Source: Sphaerisporangium rubeum (GTDB lineage: Bacteria > Actinomycetota > Actinomycetes > Streptosporangiales > Streptosporangiaceae). From it: DNA of 64,000 nucleotides. The translations under genes were made by a program, and so were the position numbers. The first letter of the stretch is position 1. Every line of letters begins with the position of its first letter. Of this stretch, positions 41,227 to 53,800 are shown piece by piece. A model generated the notes under the pieces. It ran no database searches. It saw only the letters and a list, made by a program, of their open reading frames with translations, and was not told where the DNA came from. Where the stretch lies: positions 3,278,501 to 3,342,500 of the forward strand of contig NZ_JACHIU010000001.1 in NCBI RefSeq assembly GCF_014207705.1, read 5' to 3'.

Positions 41227-42390
41227 ATGAGCGACATGGACCTAGACCATCTGCTGGGTGCCGAGGACGACGAAGGTCCCCGGCGCGGTTCCCGCAGCTC
41301 CAGGGCCGGTCGCAGCCGCAGCAGGCGACGTCAGCGCAGGCAGCGCCGCAAGGGGTACGCCGCCTTCCTCCTCGCGATGATCATCATCGTCGGCGTGGTC
41401 GGCGCCGGCGGTTACTACGGCTACACCTGGATCCGCGGCGTCACCACCGTCAAGGACTACACCGGCCAGGGTTCCGGCGAGGTCGTCGTGACCATCAAGG
41501 AGGGCCAGTCCGCGGGAGACGTGGCGCAGACCCTGGTCGACCAGGGAGTGGTCGCCAGCGAGCGTGCCTTCATCAACGCGATCGGCGCCGCCGGCAAGAG
41601 CGCCTCGCTCCAGCCCGGCGAGTACAAGCTGCGCAAGGGCATGGCCGCGGCGCAGGCCGTGCCGCTGCTCGACCCCGAGCTGCGCCTGAAGACCACGCTC
41701 ACCCTGCGCGAGGGCCTGCGGCTGTCCCAGGTGTACGAGCAGCTCTCCACCGCGACCGGCCGCTCCGTGAAGGAGTTCCAGGCCGCCGCCAAGGACGCCA
41801 AGGGCCTCGGCCTGCCGTCCTACGCCAGAGGCAGGCTGGAGGGCTTCGCCTTCCCCGCGACCTATGAGGTCTCGCCGCGCACCTCCCCCGAAGAGCTGCT
41901 CGGGGCCATGGTGGAGCGGTTCGACCGCGCCGCCGACGACGCGGGCCTGGTCGCCGGAGCCCGCCGGGTGGGTCTCACCCCCCTGCAGGTCATCACGGTG
42001 GCCAGCATCGTGCAGGCCGAGTCCGGCAAGTACGAGGACATGCCGAAGGTCGCCAGGGTCATCTACAACCGGCTGAACCGCGACCCGCAGATGAAGCTCC
42101 AGATGGACAGCACGGTGATGTACGGCCTCGGCGAGTACGGCATCGCGGCCACCCACGAGCAGCTCAAGAGCAAGTCGCCGTACAACACCTACGCGCGGCT
42201 CGGCCTGCCGCCGGGTCCGATCGGCAACCCCGGCGACCACGCCATCGAGGCCGCGCTGAACCCCGCCGAGGGCCCCTGGCTGTACTTCGTGACGGTGGAC
42301 CCCAAGAAGAAGATCACCAAGTTCACCGACTCGGAGGCGGAGTTCTTCAAGCTGGCAGAGGAGTTCAACCGCAGCCAGGACGGCGGCTGA
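41227..42390 (+). CDS. mltG: Endolytic murein transglycosylase MltG, copy 2
   Basis: 387 residues with the same layout as copy 1: charged N-terminus rich in Arg/Ser, one helix (about residues 43-65), LysM-like segment (EVVVTIKEGQSAGDVAQTL) and catalytic domain with [43 protein letters not shown] and KSPYNTYARLGLPPGPIGNPG. Identity to copy 1 looks about 45-50% in the catalytic domain. ATG 41227 was chosen (MSDMDLDHLLG); TTG 41212 is in frame. Its stop shares a base with the aroE start. By context this copy is the usual ruvX-mltG-aroE member. Confidence 0.92.
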   Translation: MSDMDLDHLLGAEDDEGPRRGSRSSRAGRSRSRRRQRRQRRKGYAAFLLAMIIIVGVVGAGGYYGYTWIRGVTTVKDYTGQGSGEVVVTIKEGQSAGDVAQTLVDQGVVASERAFINAIGAAGKSASLQPGEYKLRKGMAAAQAVPLLDPELRLKTTLTLREGLRLSQVYEQLSTATGRSVKEFQAAAKDAKGLGLPSYARGRLEGFAFPATYEVSPRTSPEELLGAMVERFDRAADDAGLVAGARRVGLTPLQVITVASIVQAESGKYEDMPKVARVIYNRLNRDPQMKLQMDSTVMYGLGEYGIAATHEQLKSKSPYNTYARLGLPPGPIGNPGDHAIEAALNPAEGPWLYFVTVDPKKKITKFTDSEAEFFKLAEEFNRSQDGG

Positions 42391-43217
42391 TGGAGCGCAG
42401 GGCCGCCGTTCTCGGCTCCCCGATCGCTCACTCGCTGTCCCCGGCGCTGCACCGCGCGGCGTACGACGCGATCGGCCTGCGCGGGTGGCGCTACGACGCG
42501 ATCGAGTGCGACGAGCAGGGCCTGCCCGGGCTGCTCGCGGGGCTCGGCCCCGAGTGGGCCGGGCTGTCGCTGACCATGCCGCTCAAGCGCGCCGTGCTGC
42601 CGCTGCTCGACACCGTGTCCGACCTCGCGGCCGCGGTCGGCGGCGTCAACACCGTGGTGCTGTCCGGCGGCGCGCGGCACGGCCACAACACCGACGTGCA
42701 CGGCATCGTGGCGGCCCTCGCCGACGAGGGGGTCACCGCACCCCGCTCGGCCGCGGTGCTCGGCGGCGGCGCCACCGCCGCGTCGGCGCTCGGCGCGCTG
42801 CGCGAGATGGGCCTGCGCGAGGCCGTGCTCGTGGTCAGGGACCGCTCGCGTGCCGGGGAGACCGAGCAGGTCGCCGAACGCCTCGGCGTCACGCTGAAGG
42901 TGTGCTCCTTCGCCGGCCTCGGCGCGCTCGGCACCGACCTGGTGATCTCCACGTTGCCTCCCGGCGCGGCCGACCAGGTCACCGATCTGGTCCGCGGCGT
43001 CCCCGCGGTGTTCGACGTGGTGTACGCGCCGTGGCCGACGTCGCTCGCGCACGCGGCGGCGCAGGCGGGTGCCACCGTGATCGGCGGCTTCGGCATGCTC
43101 GTCCACCAGGCCGTCCGCCAGGTGGAGCTGTACACCGGCCGCACCGGCGTCCCCGTCCCACCGGTCCGCGCCGGCGGCGAGGCCGAGATCCTGCGCCGCG
43201 CGTCCCTCACCCGCTGA
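42390..43217 (+). CDS. aroE: Shikimate dehydrogenase
   Basis: 275 residues. NADPH-dependent reduction of 3-dehydroshikimate. Substrate site GSPIAHSLSPALHRAAY, catalytic Lys in LTMPLKRAVLP, Asp in HNTDVHG, and a Rossmann loop VLGGGATAASAL. ATG 42390 overlaps the mltG stop by one base, so the two are co-translated, as in other actinobacteria. Confidence 0.94.
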   Translation: MERRAAVLGSPIAHSLSPALHRAAYDAIGLRGWRYDAIECDEQGLPGLLAGLGPEWAGLSLTMPLKRAVLPLLDTVSDLAAAVGGVNTVVLSGGARHGHNTDVHGIVAALADEGVTAPRSAAVLGGGATAASALGALREMGLREAVLVVRDRSRAGETEQVAERLGVTLKVCSFAGLGALGTDLVISTLPPGAADQVTDLVRGVPAVFDVVYAPWPTSLAHAAAQAGATVIGGFGMLVHQAVRQVELYTGRTGVPVPPVRAGGEAEILRRASLTR

Positions 43218-43262
43218 GACCCCCACCGGGGGGAATGTTTCGGTTCACGGTGGAGGTTGTGA

Positions 43263-43443
43263 TAGTGTTGCTGCTTGATCGGTCCGGCATGCCTGCTGGA
43301 CGCGCAAGCGGAGGGCTGCCTCCCACCTGATCGGCCGAGAGGCCGGCGGGTCAAGGATCACTCCGGAACCTTCTCCGGGGGTTTCCGCGGTCGGCGGACC
43401 GTGGATCCCAGTGGCCCCGCATGCGCGACGTGTGGGGCCTTTT
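43263..43443 (+). promoter_or_regulatory. Structured infC leader with attenuator-like terminator
   Basis: TAGTGT (43263-43268), with TGTG just upstream, is a plausible -10. The leader then folds on paper into a three-way junction: P1 GGATCAC (43355-43361) with GTGGATCC (43401-43408), P2 CCGGA/TCCGG (43363-43367/43374-43378) and P3 GGTC/GACC (43389-43392/43397-43400). Right after P1 comes an intrinsic terminator: GGCCCCGCA (43413-43421) with TGTGGGGCC (43431-43439), followed by TTTT. A short frame (ATG about 43289, [13 protein letters not shown]) also lies in the leader. This looks like a ribosomal-protein- or IF3-responsive attenuator; the ligand is not known from sequence. The rest of the 300-bp gap is the ribosome-binding region. 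Confidence 0.6.
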
Positions 43444-43517
43444 CGCTTGTGAGCGCGAAGGGCCCAGGCACGGTCGAGCGAGCAGACGCGGCGACGAACC
43501 GGCACCTAGGAGGTCCC

Positions 43518-44141
43518 ATCAGCACTGAACCCCGCATCAACGAGCGTATTCGCGTGCCCGAGGTCCGTCTCGTCGGTCCGAACGGCGAGCAGGTCGGCAT
43601 CGTCTCCATCGGTGACGCGCTGAAGCTGGCTCAGGAGGCCGATCTCGATCTGGTCGAGGTCGCCGCCACGGCCCGGCCGCCCGTGTGCAAGCTCATGGAC
43701 TACGGCAAGTTCAAGTACGAGTCCGCCATGAAGGCACGTGAGGCACGCCGCAACCAGGCGCACACGATCATCAAGGAGATCAAGCTCCGGCCCAAGATCG
43801 ACCCGCACGACTACGAGACCAAGAAGGGTCACGTCGTGCGGTTCCTCAAAGCGGGGGACAAGGTCAAGGTCACGATCATGTTCCGCGGACGCGAGCAGTC
43901 GCGTCCGGAGCTGGGCTTCCGGCTCCTGCAGCGGCTGGCGGAGGACGTCACCGAGCTCGGTTTCGTCGAGTCCCAGCCCAAGCAGGACGGCCGTAACATG
44001 ATCATGGTGATCGGGCCGCACAAGAAGAAGGCCGAGGCCAAGGCAGAGCGTGCCGCGGCCCGCGCACGGCCCGCCGGGTCGGAGCACGCCGAGGCGGCGG
44101 GCCCCGAACTGGAGCACGCGGAGTCGGAGCAGAGCGATTGA
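43518..44141 (+). CDS. infC: Translation initiation factor IF-3, ATC start
   Basis: 207 residues. N-domain [23 protein letters not shown], linker, and C-domain [25 protein letters not shown]; a basic then Glu/Ala-rich tail of about 35 residues. The strong Shine-Dalgarno AGGAGGT at 43508-43514 points to ATC 43518, giving [11 protein letters not shown], the normal family start; no ATG, GTG or TTG fits. A non-canonical start is the basis of infC autoregulation in E. coli (there AUU), because IF-3 rejects such codons. First gene of infC-rpmI-rplT. Confidence 0.93.
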   Translation: MSTEPRINERIRVPEVRLVGPNGEQVGIVSIGDALKLAQEADLDLVEVAATARPPVCKLMDYGKFKYESAMKAREARRNQAHTIIKEIKLRPKIDPHDYETKKGHVVRFLKAGDKVKVTIMFRGREQSRPELGFRLLQRLAEDVTELGFVESQPKQDGRNMIMVIGPHKKKAEAKAERAAARARPAGSEHAEAAGPELEHAESEQSD

Positions 44142-44273
44142 CCTTCCCCGTCTGACGACACGACGGGGCACGGCTGGAGACCGTACCGGGTCAGGACCTT
44201 ACGTCGGCATGCGCTCGACTGGGATAGCTTGACCCGGGACATCGGCAAGGACGAATGAGGAGAGACGGCTGAC

Positions 44274-44468
44274 ATGCCGAAGATGAAGACGCACAGCGGT
44301 GCGAAGAAGCGGTTCCGCCTCAGCGGAAGCGGAAAGATCATGCGCCGTCGAGCCAACCGTGCGCACTACAACGAGCACAAGTCGTCCACGCTGACCCGCC
44401 GTCTCGCTCCCGAGGTCGTCATGTCCGCCGCCGACACGAAGAAGATCAAGAAGCTGCTCGGCAAGTAA
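44274..44468 (+). CDS. rpmI: 50S ribosomal protein L35
   Basis: 64 residues, [21 protein letters not shown] and a basic body ending KKIKKLLGK, the full family length. Start ATG 44274 with GAGGAGA upstream. 133 nt after infC and 24 nt before rplT, in the universal infC-rpmI-rplT order. Confidence 0.98.
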   Translation: MPKMKTHSGAKKRFRLSGSGKIMRRRANRAHYNEHKSSTLTRRLAPEVVMSAADTKKIKKLLGK

Positions 44469-44492
44469 CCGAACCCCCGGGGAGATATCACC

Positions 44493-44876
44493 ATGGCACG
44501 CGTAAAGCGGGCGCTCAACGCCAAGAAGAAGCGCCGCGTCGTCCTCGAGCGGGCGAGTGGTTACCGCGGTCAGCGATCCAGGCTGTACCGCAAGGCCAAG
44601 GAGCAGATGCTCCACTCCTTGACCTACGCCTACCGCGACCGCAAGGACAAGAAGGGTGCCTTCCGGCGCCTGTGGATCCAGCGGATCAACGCGGCGGCAC
44701 GGGCCAACGGCATCACGTACAACCGTTTCATCCAGGGCCTGAAGGCCGCCGGCATCGAGGTCGACCGCAAGATCCTCGCCGACCTCGCCGTCAACGACGC
44801 CACCGCGTTCGCCGCGCTCGCCGAGGCGGCGCGCAAGGCGCTCCCGGCGGACGTCAACGCGCCGGTGGCGGGCTGA
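44493..44876 (+). CDS. rplT: 50S ribosomal protein L20
   Basis: 127 residues, [38 protein letters not shown], with the globular C-domain ([35 protein letters not shown]). L20 binds 23S rRNA early in assembly and, in several bacteria, represses its own operon by binding the leader RNA. It is thus a candidate ligand for the structure before infC. Confidence 0.98.
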   Translation: MARVKRALNAKKKRRVVLERASGYRGQRSRLYRKAKEQMLHSLTYAYRDRKDKKGAFRRLWIQRINAAARANGITYNRFIQGLKAAGIEVDRKILADLAVNDATAFAALAEAARKALPADVNAPVAG

Positions 44877-44914
44877 ACCACCGCCCGTCCGAGGCACAGG
44901 CACGCCGTCCCACG

Positions 44915-44953
44915 GTGAACGGCCCGCTCTCCAGCCGGGAGCGGGCCGTTCAC
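44915..44953 (+). terminator. Terminator of the infC-rpmI-rplT operon
   Basis: GTGAACGGCCCGCTC (44915-44929) pairs perfectly over 15 bp with GAGCGGGCCGTTCAC (44939-44953) around a 9-nt loop, followed by TTGTT. Confidence 0.9.
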
Positions 44954-44994
44954 TTGTTCACACCCTCGCCGAGCGGGGCCCGTCAGGGGAGCAC

Positions 44995-45810
44995 ATGGCC
45001 GTACCGGAGCTGACCAACACCAAGTCCCCGCGGGTCAAGGCCGCCAAGCGCCTCGCCAAGCGTGCCTTCCGCGAGCGCGACCGCGCCTTCCTCGCCGAAG
45101 GGCCGCAGGCGGTGCGCGAGGCCCTGTCCTCACCTGGCGTCGTCACCGAGCTGTTCGCCACGGCGGACGCCGAGGCGCGCCACGGCGACATCGTCGCGGC
45201 GGCGCGCGCGGCCGGGGTGCCGGTGTTCGGCGCGAGCGGCGAGGTCATGTCCGAGCTGGCCCAGACGGTCACCCCGCAGGGCCTGCTCGCGGTGTGCCGC
45301 TTCGTGCACGTGCCGCTCGCCGAGGCCGTCCCGCCGGGCACGGGGCTGGTCGCCGTCCTCACCCACGTGCGCGACCCCGGCAACGCCGGCACGGTGCTGC
45401 GCACCGCCGACGCCGCCGGCGCGGACGCCGTGGTGTTCACCGACGCCTCCGTGGACCCCTACAACGGCAAATGCGTGCGCGCCAGCGCCGGCAGCCTGTT
45501 CCACCTCCCCGTGGTCACCGGCACGCCGGTGGCGGACGCCGTCGCGCGCCTGAAGTCCGCGGGTCTTCGGGTGTTCGCCGCCGACGGCTCCGCCGAGGGC
45601 ACCCTGGACGACGTCGACCTGTCGGGGCCGGCGGCCTGGCTGTTCGGCAACGAGGCCTGGGGACTGCCGAAGGACGTGCTGGAGCTGGCCGACGAGGTGG
45701 TCCGCGTGCCGATCTACGGTCGCGCCGAGAGCCTGAACCTCGCCACCGCCGCCGCCGTCTGCCTGTACGCCTCGGCCCGCGCACAGCGCGCCGCATCCCC
45801 AGAGGGGTGA
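44995..45810 (+). CDS. TrmH/SpoU family RNA 2'-O-methyltransferase
   Basis: 271 residues. N-terminal substrate-binding domain (KSPRVKAAKRLAKRAFRERDRAFLAEGPQAVREAL) and a C-terminal SPOUT knot with motif 1 LTHVRDPGNAGTVLRTADAAGADAVVF, motif 2 AWLFGNEAWGL and motif 3 VRVPIYGRAESLNLATAAAVCLY. Probably methylates a ribose in 23S rRNA; the exact site is unknown. Start ATG 44995 after AGGGGAG. Its place next to rplT is conserved. Confidence 0.92.
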   Translation: MAVPELTNTKSPRVKAAKRLAKRAFRERDRAFLAEGPQAVREALSSPGVVTELFATADAEARHGDIVAAARAAGVPVFGASGEVMSELAQTVTPQGLLAVCRFVHVPLAEAVPPGTGLVAVLTHVRDPGNAGTVLRTADAAGADAVVFTDASVDPYNGKCVRASAGSLFHLPVVTGTPVADAVARLKSAGLRVFAADGSAEGTLDDVDLSGPAAWLFGNEAWGLPKDVLELADEVVRVPIYGRAESLNLATAAAVCLYASARAQRAASPEG

Positions 45811-45910
45811 CCGGAACACCACCCGTGGGTCGTCGCAGGCGGCGGGCCAGGGCTGCCGGACGGTGCGGGAAACCCGCTATTGTCGGCCCTACAGTCGGCG
45901 AGGAGGCGTT

Positions 45911-48205
<2,295 letters not shown>

Positions 48206-48206
<1 letters not shown>

Positions 48207-50734
48207 TGAGGTTCCCGCTCTCCTGGCTGCGGGAGTACGTCGACCTGCCGGCCGTCACCGCGCACGAGGTCGCCGAGCGGCTCACCGCGGCCGGCCTGAA
48301 GCTCGAGTCGATCGAGTCGGTCGGCTACGAGATCAAGAACGTCGTGGTCGGCGAGGTGCTGTCGGTCGAGGAGCTCGCCGGCTTCAAGAAGCCCATCCGC
48401 TACTGCTCGCTGGAGGTCGGCGAGGCCGCCCCCCGGTGGGTGATCTGCGGCGCCACCAACTTCGCCGTCGGCGACCGCGTGCCGGTCGCGCTGCCGGGTG
48501 CCGTGCTGCCCGGCGGGTTCGAGGTCGGCTCGCGCAAGACCTACGGCCACGTGTCGGACGGCATGATCTGCTCGGCGCGCGAGCTCGGCGTCGGCGACGA
48601 CCACGACGGCATCATGATCCTGCCGCAGGACACCCCGCTCGGCGCCGACGTGGTCGAGCTGCTCGGCCTGCGTGACGACGTCATCGAGCTGGAGGTCACC
48701 CCCGACCGCGGGTACGCCTTGTCGATCCGCGGCGTGGCCCGCGAGACGGCCGTCGCGTTCGGCGTGCCGTGGCACGACCCGGCCGACATCGAGCCCCCGG
48801 CCTTCGACGAGGAGTCCCACCCGGCCGCGATCGACGACCCCACGGCGTGCGACCGGTTCGTGCTGCGCACCGTGTCCGGCCTCGACCCGGCGGCGCAGAC
48901 CCCGATGTGGATGCGAATCCGGCTCATCCGCGCCGGCATGCGGCCGGTGTCGCTGGCCGTCGACATCACCAACTACCTCATGATCGAGCTCGGCCAGCCG
49001 CTGCACGCCTTCGACCGGTCCCGCCTGAGCGGCCCGATCGTGGTGCGCCGCGCGCGCGACGGCGAGACGCTGGAGACCCTCGACCACGTGGTGCGTGAAC
49101 TGCACCCCGAGGACATCCTGATCACCGACTCCTCCGGCCCGATCTCCCTGGCCGGCACCATGGGGGGTCTCGCCACCGAGATCTCCGACGGCTCCACCGA
49201 CCTGGTGATCGAGGCGGCCCACTTCTCCGCGAGCGGCACCGCGCGCATGTCGCGGCGGCACAACCTCGTCAGCGAGGCGTCGCGCCGCTTCGAGCGTGGC
49301 GTGGACCGCGAGCTGCCGCTGTACGCCTCGTGGCGCGCGGTGCAGCTGCTCGCCGCCTACGGCGGCGCCACGGCCGAGCCCGGTGTCACGCACGCGTACT
49401 CCGAGGCCGAGCCGCCGTCCATCACCATCCCGGCCGACCATCCCGACCGCGTGGCCGGCGTGACGTACGGCAGGGATGTCGTGGTGCGGCGCCTGGAGCA
49501 GGTGGGCTGCACGGTCGTCACCGGCGACGACGCGCCGGTCGGCGCCGTCCCCGCGGACCTGCTGGCCCCGGCCGGCCCCGGCACGGCCGCGCCGATCACG
49601 GTGACGCCGCCGTCGTGGCGGCCCGACCTCACCGACCCCAACGACCTCGCCGAGGAGGTCATCCGGCTGGAGGGGTACGCGCACCTGCCGTCGGTGCTGC
49701 CGAAGGCCCCCGCGGGGGCCGGGCTCACCGCGGGGCAGCGGCTGCGCCGCCGGGTGGGCCGCGCGCTCGCCGCCGCCGGGTACGTCGAGACGCTCGCCTA
49801 CCCGTTCATGGGCCCTCGCGACCTCGACGCGCTGCGGCTTCCCGCCGACGACCCGCGCCGCAGGGCCGCGCGCCTGGCCAACCCGCTGAGCGAGGACGAG
49901 CCGTTCATGCGCACCACGCTGCTCCCGGGCCTGCTGAAGACCCTGGTGCGCAACGCCGGCCGCGGCTTCGGCGACGTGGCGCTGTTCGAGACCGGCCTGG
50001 TCTACCGTCCAGAACCCGACGCGCCGGCCGCCGCGCCGGTGCTCGGCGTGGACCGCAGGCCCACCGAGGAGGAGCTCGCGAGCATCGCCGCGGCCCTGCC
50101 CCGGCAGCCGCTGCGGGTCGCGGTCGTGCTGGCCGGCGAGCGGGACCGCTCGGGCTGGTGGGGCGAGGGACGCCAGGCCTCCTGGGCCGACGCCGTCGAG
50201 GCCGCGCGCACCGTCGCACGCGAGGCCGGCGTGCAGCTCACCGTGCGCGCCGACCGCCACGAGCCGTGGCACCCCGGCCGCTGCGCCGCGCTGTACGCGG
50301 GGGACACCCTGGCCGGTCACGCCGGCGAGCTGCACCCCCGGGTCGTCGAGACGCTGGGCCTGCCGCCGCGCACCGCCGCCATGGAGCTGGAGCTCACCGT
50401 CCTCGAGTCTCTGCTCGCCGGCCCGGTGGCGGCCGTCCCGGTGCCGGCGTACCCGGTGGCCACGCAGGACGTCGCGCTGATCGTGCCGGCCGACGTGCCG
50501 GTCGCCGGCGTCGAGGCGGCGCTGCGCGAAGGCGCGGGGGAGCTGCTGGAGTCGATCCGGCTGTTCGACGTGTACACCGGGGCCCAGGTCGGCGAGGGCC
50601 ACCGGTCCCTGGCCTACACCCTGCGGTTCCGCGCGGCGGACCGCACGCTCACCGTCGAGGAGACCACCGCGGCCCGTGACGCCGCGGTGGCCCTGGCCGG
50701 CGAGCGCACCGGCGCGCACCTGCGCGGCGCCTGA
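48206..50734 (+). CDS. pheT: Phenylalanine--tRNA ligase beta subunit
   Basis: 842 residues, full length. EMAP-like tRNA-binding domain ([13 protein letters not shown]...[21 protein letters not shown]), B3/B4 editing region ([37 protein letters not shown]), B5, a degenerate catalytic-like core and a C-terminal anticodon-binding FDX-ACB domain ([44 protein letters not shown]). Overlaps the pheS stop by one base. The strong hairpin at 50741 ends the operon. Confidence 0.97.
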
Positions 50735-50740
50735 CCCCGC

Positions 50741-50768
50741 ACGCCGTCCCCCTCTCGGGGGACGGCGT
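50741..50768 (+). terminator. Terminator of pheST
   Basis: ACGCCGTCCCCC (50741-50752) and GGGGGACGGCGT (50757-50768) are perfectly complementary with loop TCTC, 7 nt after the pheT stop. Confidence 0.9.
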
Positions 50769-50824
50769 CGGTGACGGCTGTCCGCGGCCCTGTCGAGCGC
50801 GCGCGGCCACACTCCCTGCCGGGT

Positions 50825-50853
50825 GGCGGTGGCGGACCACGTCCGCCACCGCC
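50825..50853 (-). terminator. Terminator of the penicillin-acylase gene
   Basis: GGCGGTGGCGGAC (50825-50837) and GTCCGCCACCGCC (50841-50853), 13 perfect pairs with a 3-nt loop, just past the stop of the minus-strand gene. Confidence 0.85.
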
Positions 50854-50859
50854 GTGGCG

Positions 50860-53800
50860 TCACCGCGAGTAGACCTCCATCTCGTACAGCGAGTAGCCGT
50901 ACGACGTGGCGCGCCGCACCCCCTGCATGCGGACGTACCGGGTGGTCACCGGGCTGATCGTGATGGCGTCCACCCCGCCGTCGCCGGTCGTGGTGGAGTG
51001 CACGTCGGTCCACGACGACCCGTCGCCTGACACCTGGATCCGGTAGGACGACCCGTAGGCCGACTCCCACCGCAGGATCACCCGGGCCACCTGCTTGGCC
51101 GACCCGAGGTCGACCTGCAGCCACTGGTTGTCGCTGTAGGAGCTGGACCACCGGGTGGACGGGTCGCCGTCGACGGCCTTGGCCGGGGTGTACGACGTCA
51201 GCAGCTGTGTGCTCGAGGCCCGCGCCGTGCCGGACTGCGCCAGGTTGGCCACCGGGTCGCCTCGGCGAGCCGGGAACGACACGACCTGCTGGTACGTCGG
51301 CCGGTTCTGCCACGAGATCAGCGACTGCTTGACCCCGCCGAGCGGCGCGTGCTCGATGGCGTCCGCGCACCACTGGTCCCCGGCCGCGCAGACGTCGTCA
51401 CCGGGGTAGGTCGTGGTGACGGGTTCGGCGAGCGCCGCGGACAGGCTGTCGAGCAGCACCGCGCGGCACCCGGCCACGGTGCCGTCGCCGCAGTACCGGT
51501 ACGGCAGCGGCGCGGCCACCGGGTCGCCGAGCACCGACCGCAGGTCCTTGCTGACGTAGCCCCACCAGCCGTACTGGAACGCCGACCCCTTGTGCGCCTG
51601 CGCCTCGTTGGCCGAGGCCGGGGCCCCCGCGGAATCGCCTTGCTGGTGTCCCGACGGCGACTCGTTGATTTGCAGGGCCGCCACCAGTGACCGGTACAGC
51701 GGATCGCCGAGACCGGGCTGGAACTGCGCGCGCACGAGCTTCGGCCACCACGCGTCGAACGCGCGGATCGCGTCGGCGTGCGCGTAGGCCTTGCTGCCGG
51801 GGGAGGTCTCCAGCCGCCGCGTGCCGGCCGACGACCACGCCTGCAGCCGCGACACCGCCGCCGACAGCGCGGGGTCGCTCACCGGTGCGGAGCCGATGAC
51901 CCGCAGCAGCAGCGGCAGCACCTTCTGGCCGCGCAGGTCGGTCACCGCGGCGTCCGCCATGATCTTCACGGTGCCGGCCTTGTCGAGCTTCCCCGCTCCG
52001 GCGAGCGCCGCCTTGACCGGCGCGTCCAGCAGGTCCACGCGGTGCACCGGCCCGAAGCTGAAGTTGCCGTCCGCCGCGCCGTAGTCCTTGGCCTGCTTGT
52101 TGTTCCAGCTCACCAGGTAGTCCTGCGAGGCGGTCTGCGGGTGCGTGGCGGCCGCCGTGTAGGTGGCGTCGTTGGTGTCGGGGTTGTAACCGGCCCATTC
52201 GTGGGCCGCGTCGGCGGTCTGCGGCAGGCTCGGGTCGGACGCCGCCTGACGGACCGGGACGCTGCCGGACATGAAGTACGCGGCCTGGGTGGAGTTCACG
52301 TAGAACCAGTTGAACGCGAACCCGATGGTGGACGCCGAGTTCGTGAACGCCGCCGCGTCCCCCATCTGCGCCGGGTCGTTGAACATCTGGAACCCGATCG
52401 CCGAGTCCGCCTCGTGGCGGTAGGTCGACCGCAGCGTCGTGAACGCGGTCGGCTGGCCGCCGACGGTGCCGCGCCACGTCACCAGGCCGTACTTGGTGCG
52501 CTTGATCACCAGGTCGTAGGAACCGGCCGCGGTGGAGTCGGCGACGGTGGGCCGCCAGGAGTTGGTCTTCTTGAGCGTCTCCATGGCGGTGCAGGCGCCG
52601 CGGTACAGGTAGTGGTCGGAGTTCACGCTCGGGGTGCCGCCGGCCGGGTCGCACAGCCGCACCGCGTAGGTGTCGGTGATGTCCTGCCCCGCCGAGGTGG
52701 CGCTCCAGGAGTAGTCGGTCCCCCTGCCGAGCAGCACGTACAGGTTGAGCCCGGCGAACGCCACGCCGCGGGCCCGCACCCCTGGCCCGTTCAGCTCCTG
52801 CAGCATCAGCAGCTGCGGCGCGAAGTAGCCGGTCTGGGGCCCGTACACCGCGATCGGGTGTCCCGTCGCCGACTCGGCCGCCGAGATCACCACGGCGTTG
52901 GACATGCCGGGCCTGGAGTTGTCCACCAGCAGCCCGTCGAGCACCCCCTTGGCCGAGGACGCCGACGCCGGCGCGGTCGCCGACCCCTTCTCGTTCTGCG
53001 TGAGGTCCACAGGCGCGGTGCCGGCCGCGTCCGGCAGCACGACGCCGGTGGCGGACGGCGCGCCGCCGAACGGGAAGCTCTGGCCGTTGTGCAGCGTCAG
53101 GGTCGTCTCGGGGTCGTTCTGCGACCGGAACGCGGCCCACGCCTGGTCTCCGGCCGCGGTGCCGTACGTGGCGCGCGCGGCGACGCGGGCCAGCGCGGAC
53201 CGCATCTCGGCGCCGCCGCCTCCGCCGAACAGCCCGCCGATCACCCCGGCCACCGCGATCAGGTCGGTCATGGTGAAGTCCACCGGGCCGCCGGCGTTGG
53301 TGATGGCGTCCATGTGGCCGGTCAGCACGTACTCACCGGGGCAGTTGCGGTCGGCCATGCAGCGGTCGATGTAGGCGTTGATGCCGTCGATGTACTCGCG
53401 CACGTCGTCGTAGAGCTGCGCGCCGCGCGGCCCGGAGGCGCGCAGCCGGTCGAGCTGCGCCTGCAGGTCGGTCTCGGTGTAGGGGGAGTTGAGCCAGACG
53501 CTCTGCTCCAGCGCGCGGTTGCCCGGCGCTCCGCCGGCGAACGGCGTCAGCTCGCCTCTGCCGACGTGCCGCATGAGGTCCATCAGCCACAGGCGGTCCT
53601 GCGCGCCGGCGTACCCGGCGCCGAACATGGTGCCGCCGCGGGTGGTGCCGGTGATGTGCGGCACACCGGTGGCGCGGTCGCGCACGATGGTGACGTCGGA
53701 GCGGGGGCTGACGGTGCTCTCGGCCGAGGAGGCGGGGACGCCGAACGACGCGTCGTTGAAGAAGTTCGCGATCTGGCCCTCGGTGAGCCCGGTGTAGCCG

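Noticed and set aside
43275-43517. N-terminal extension of infC from an upstream start
   Set aside because: It reads through the structured leader and terminator; AGGAGGT before ATC 43518 and the family N-terminus favour the shorter protein.
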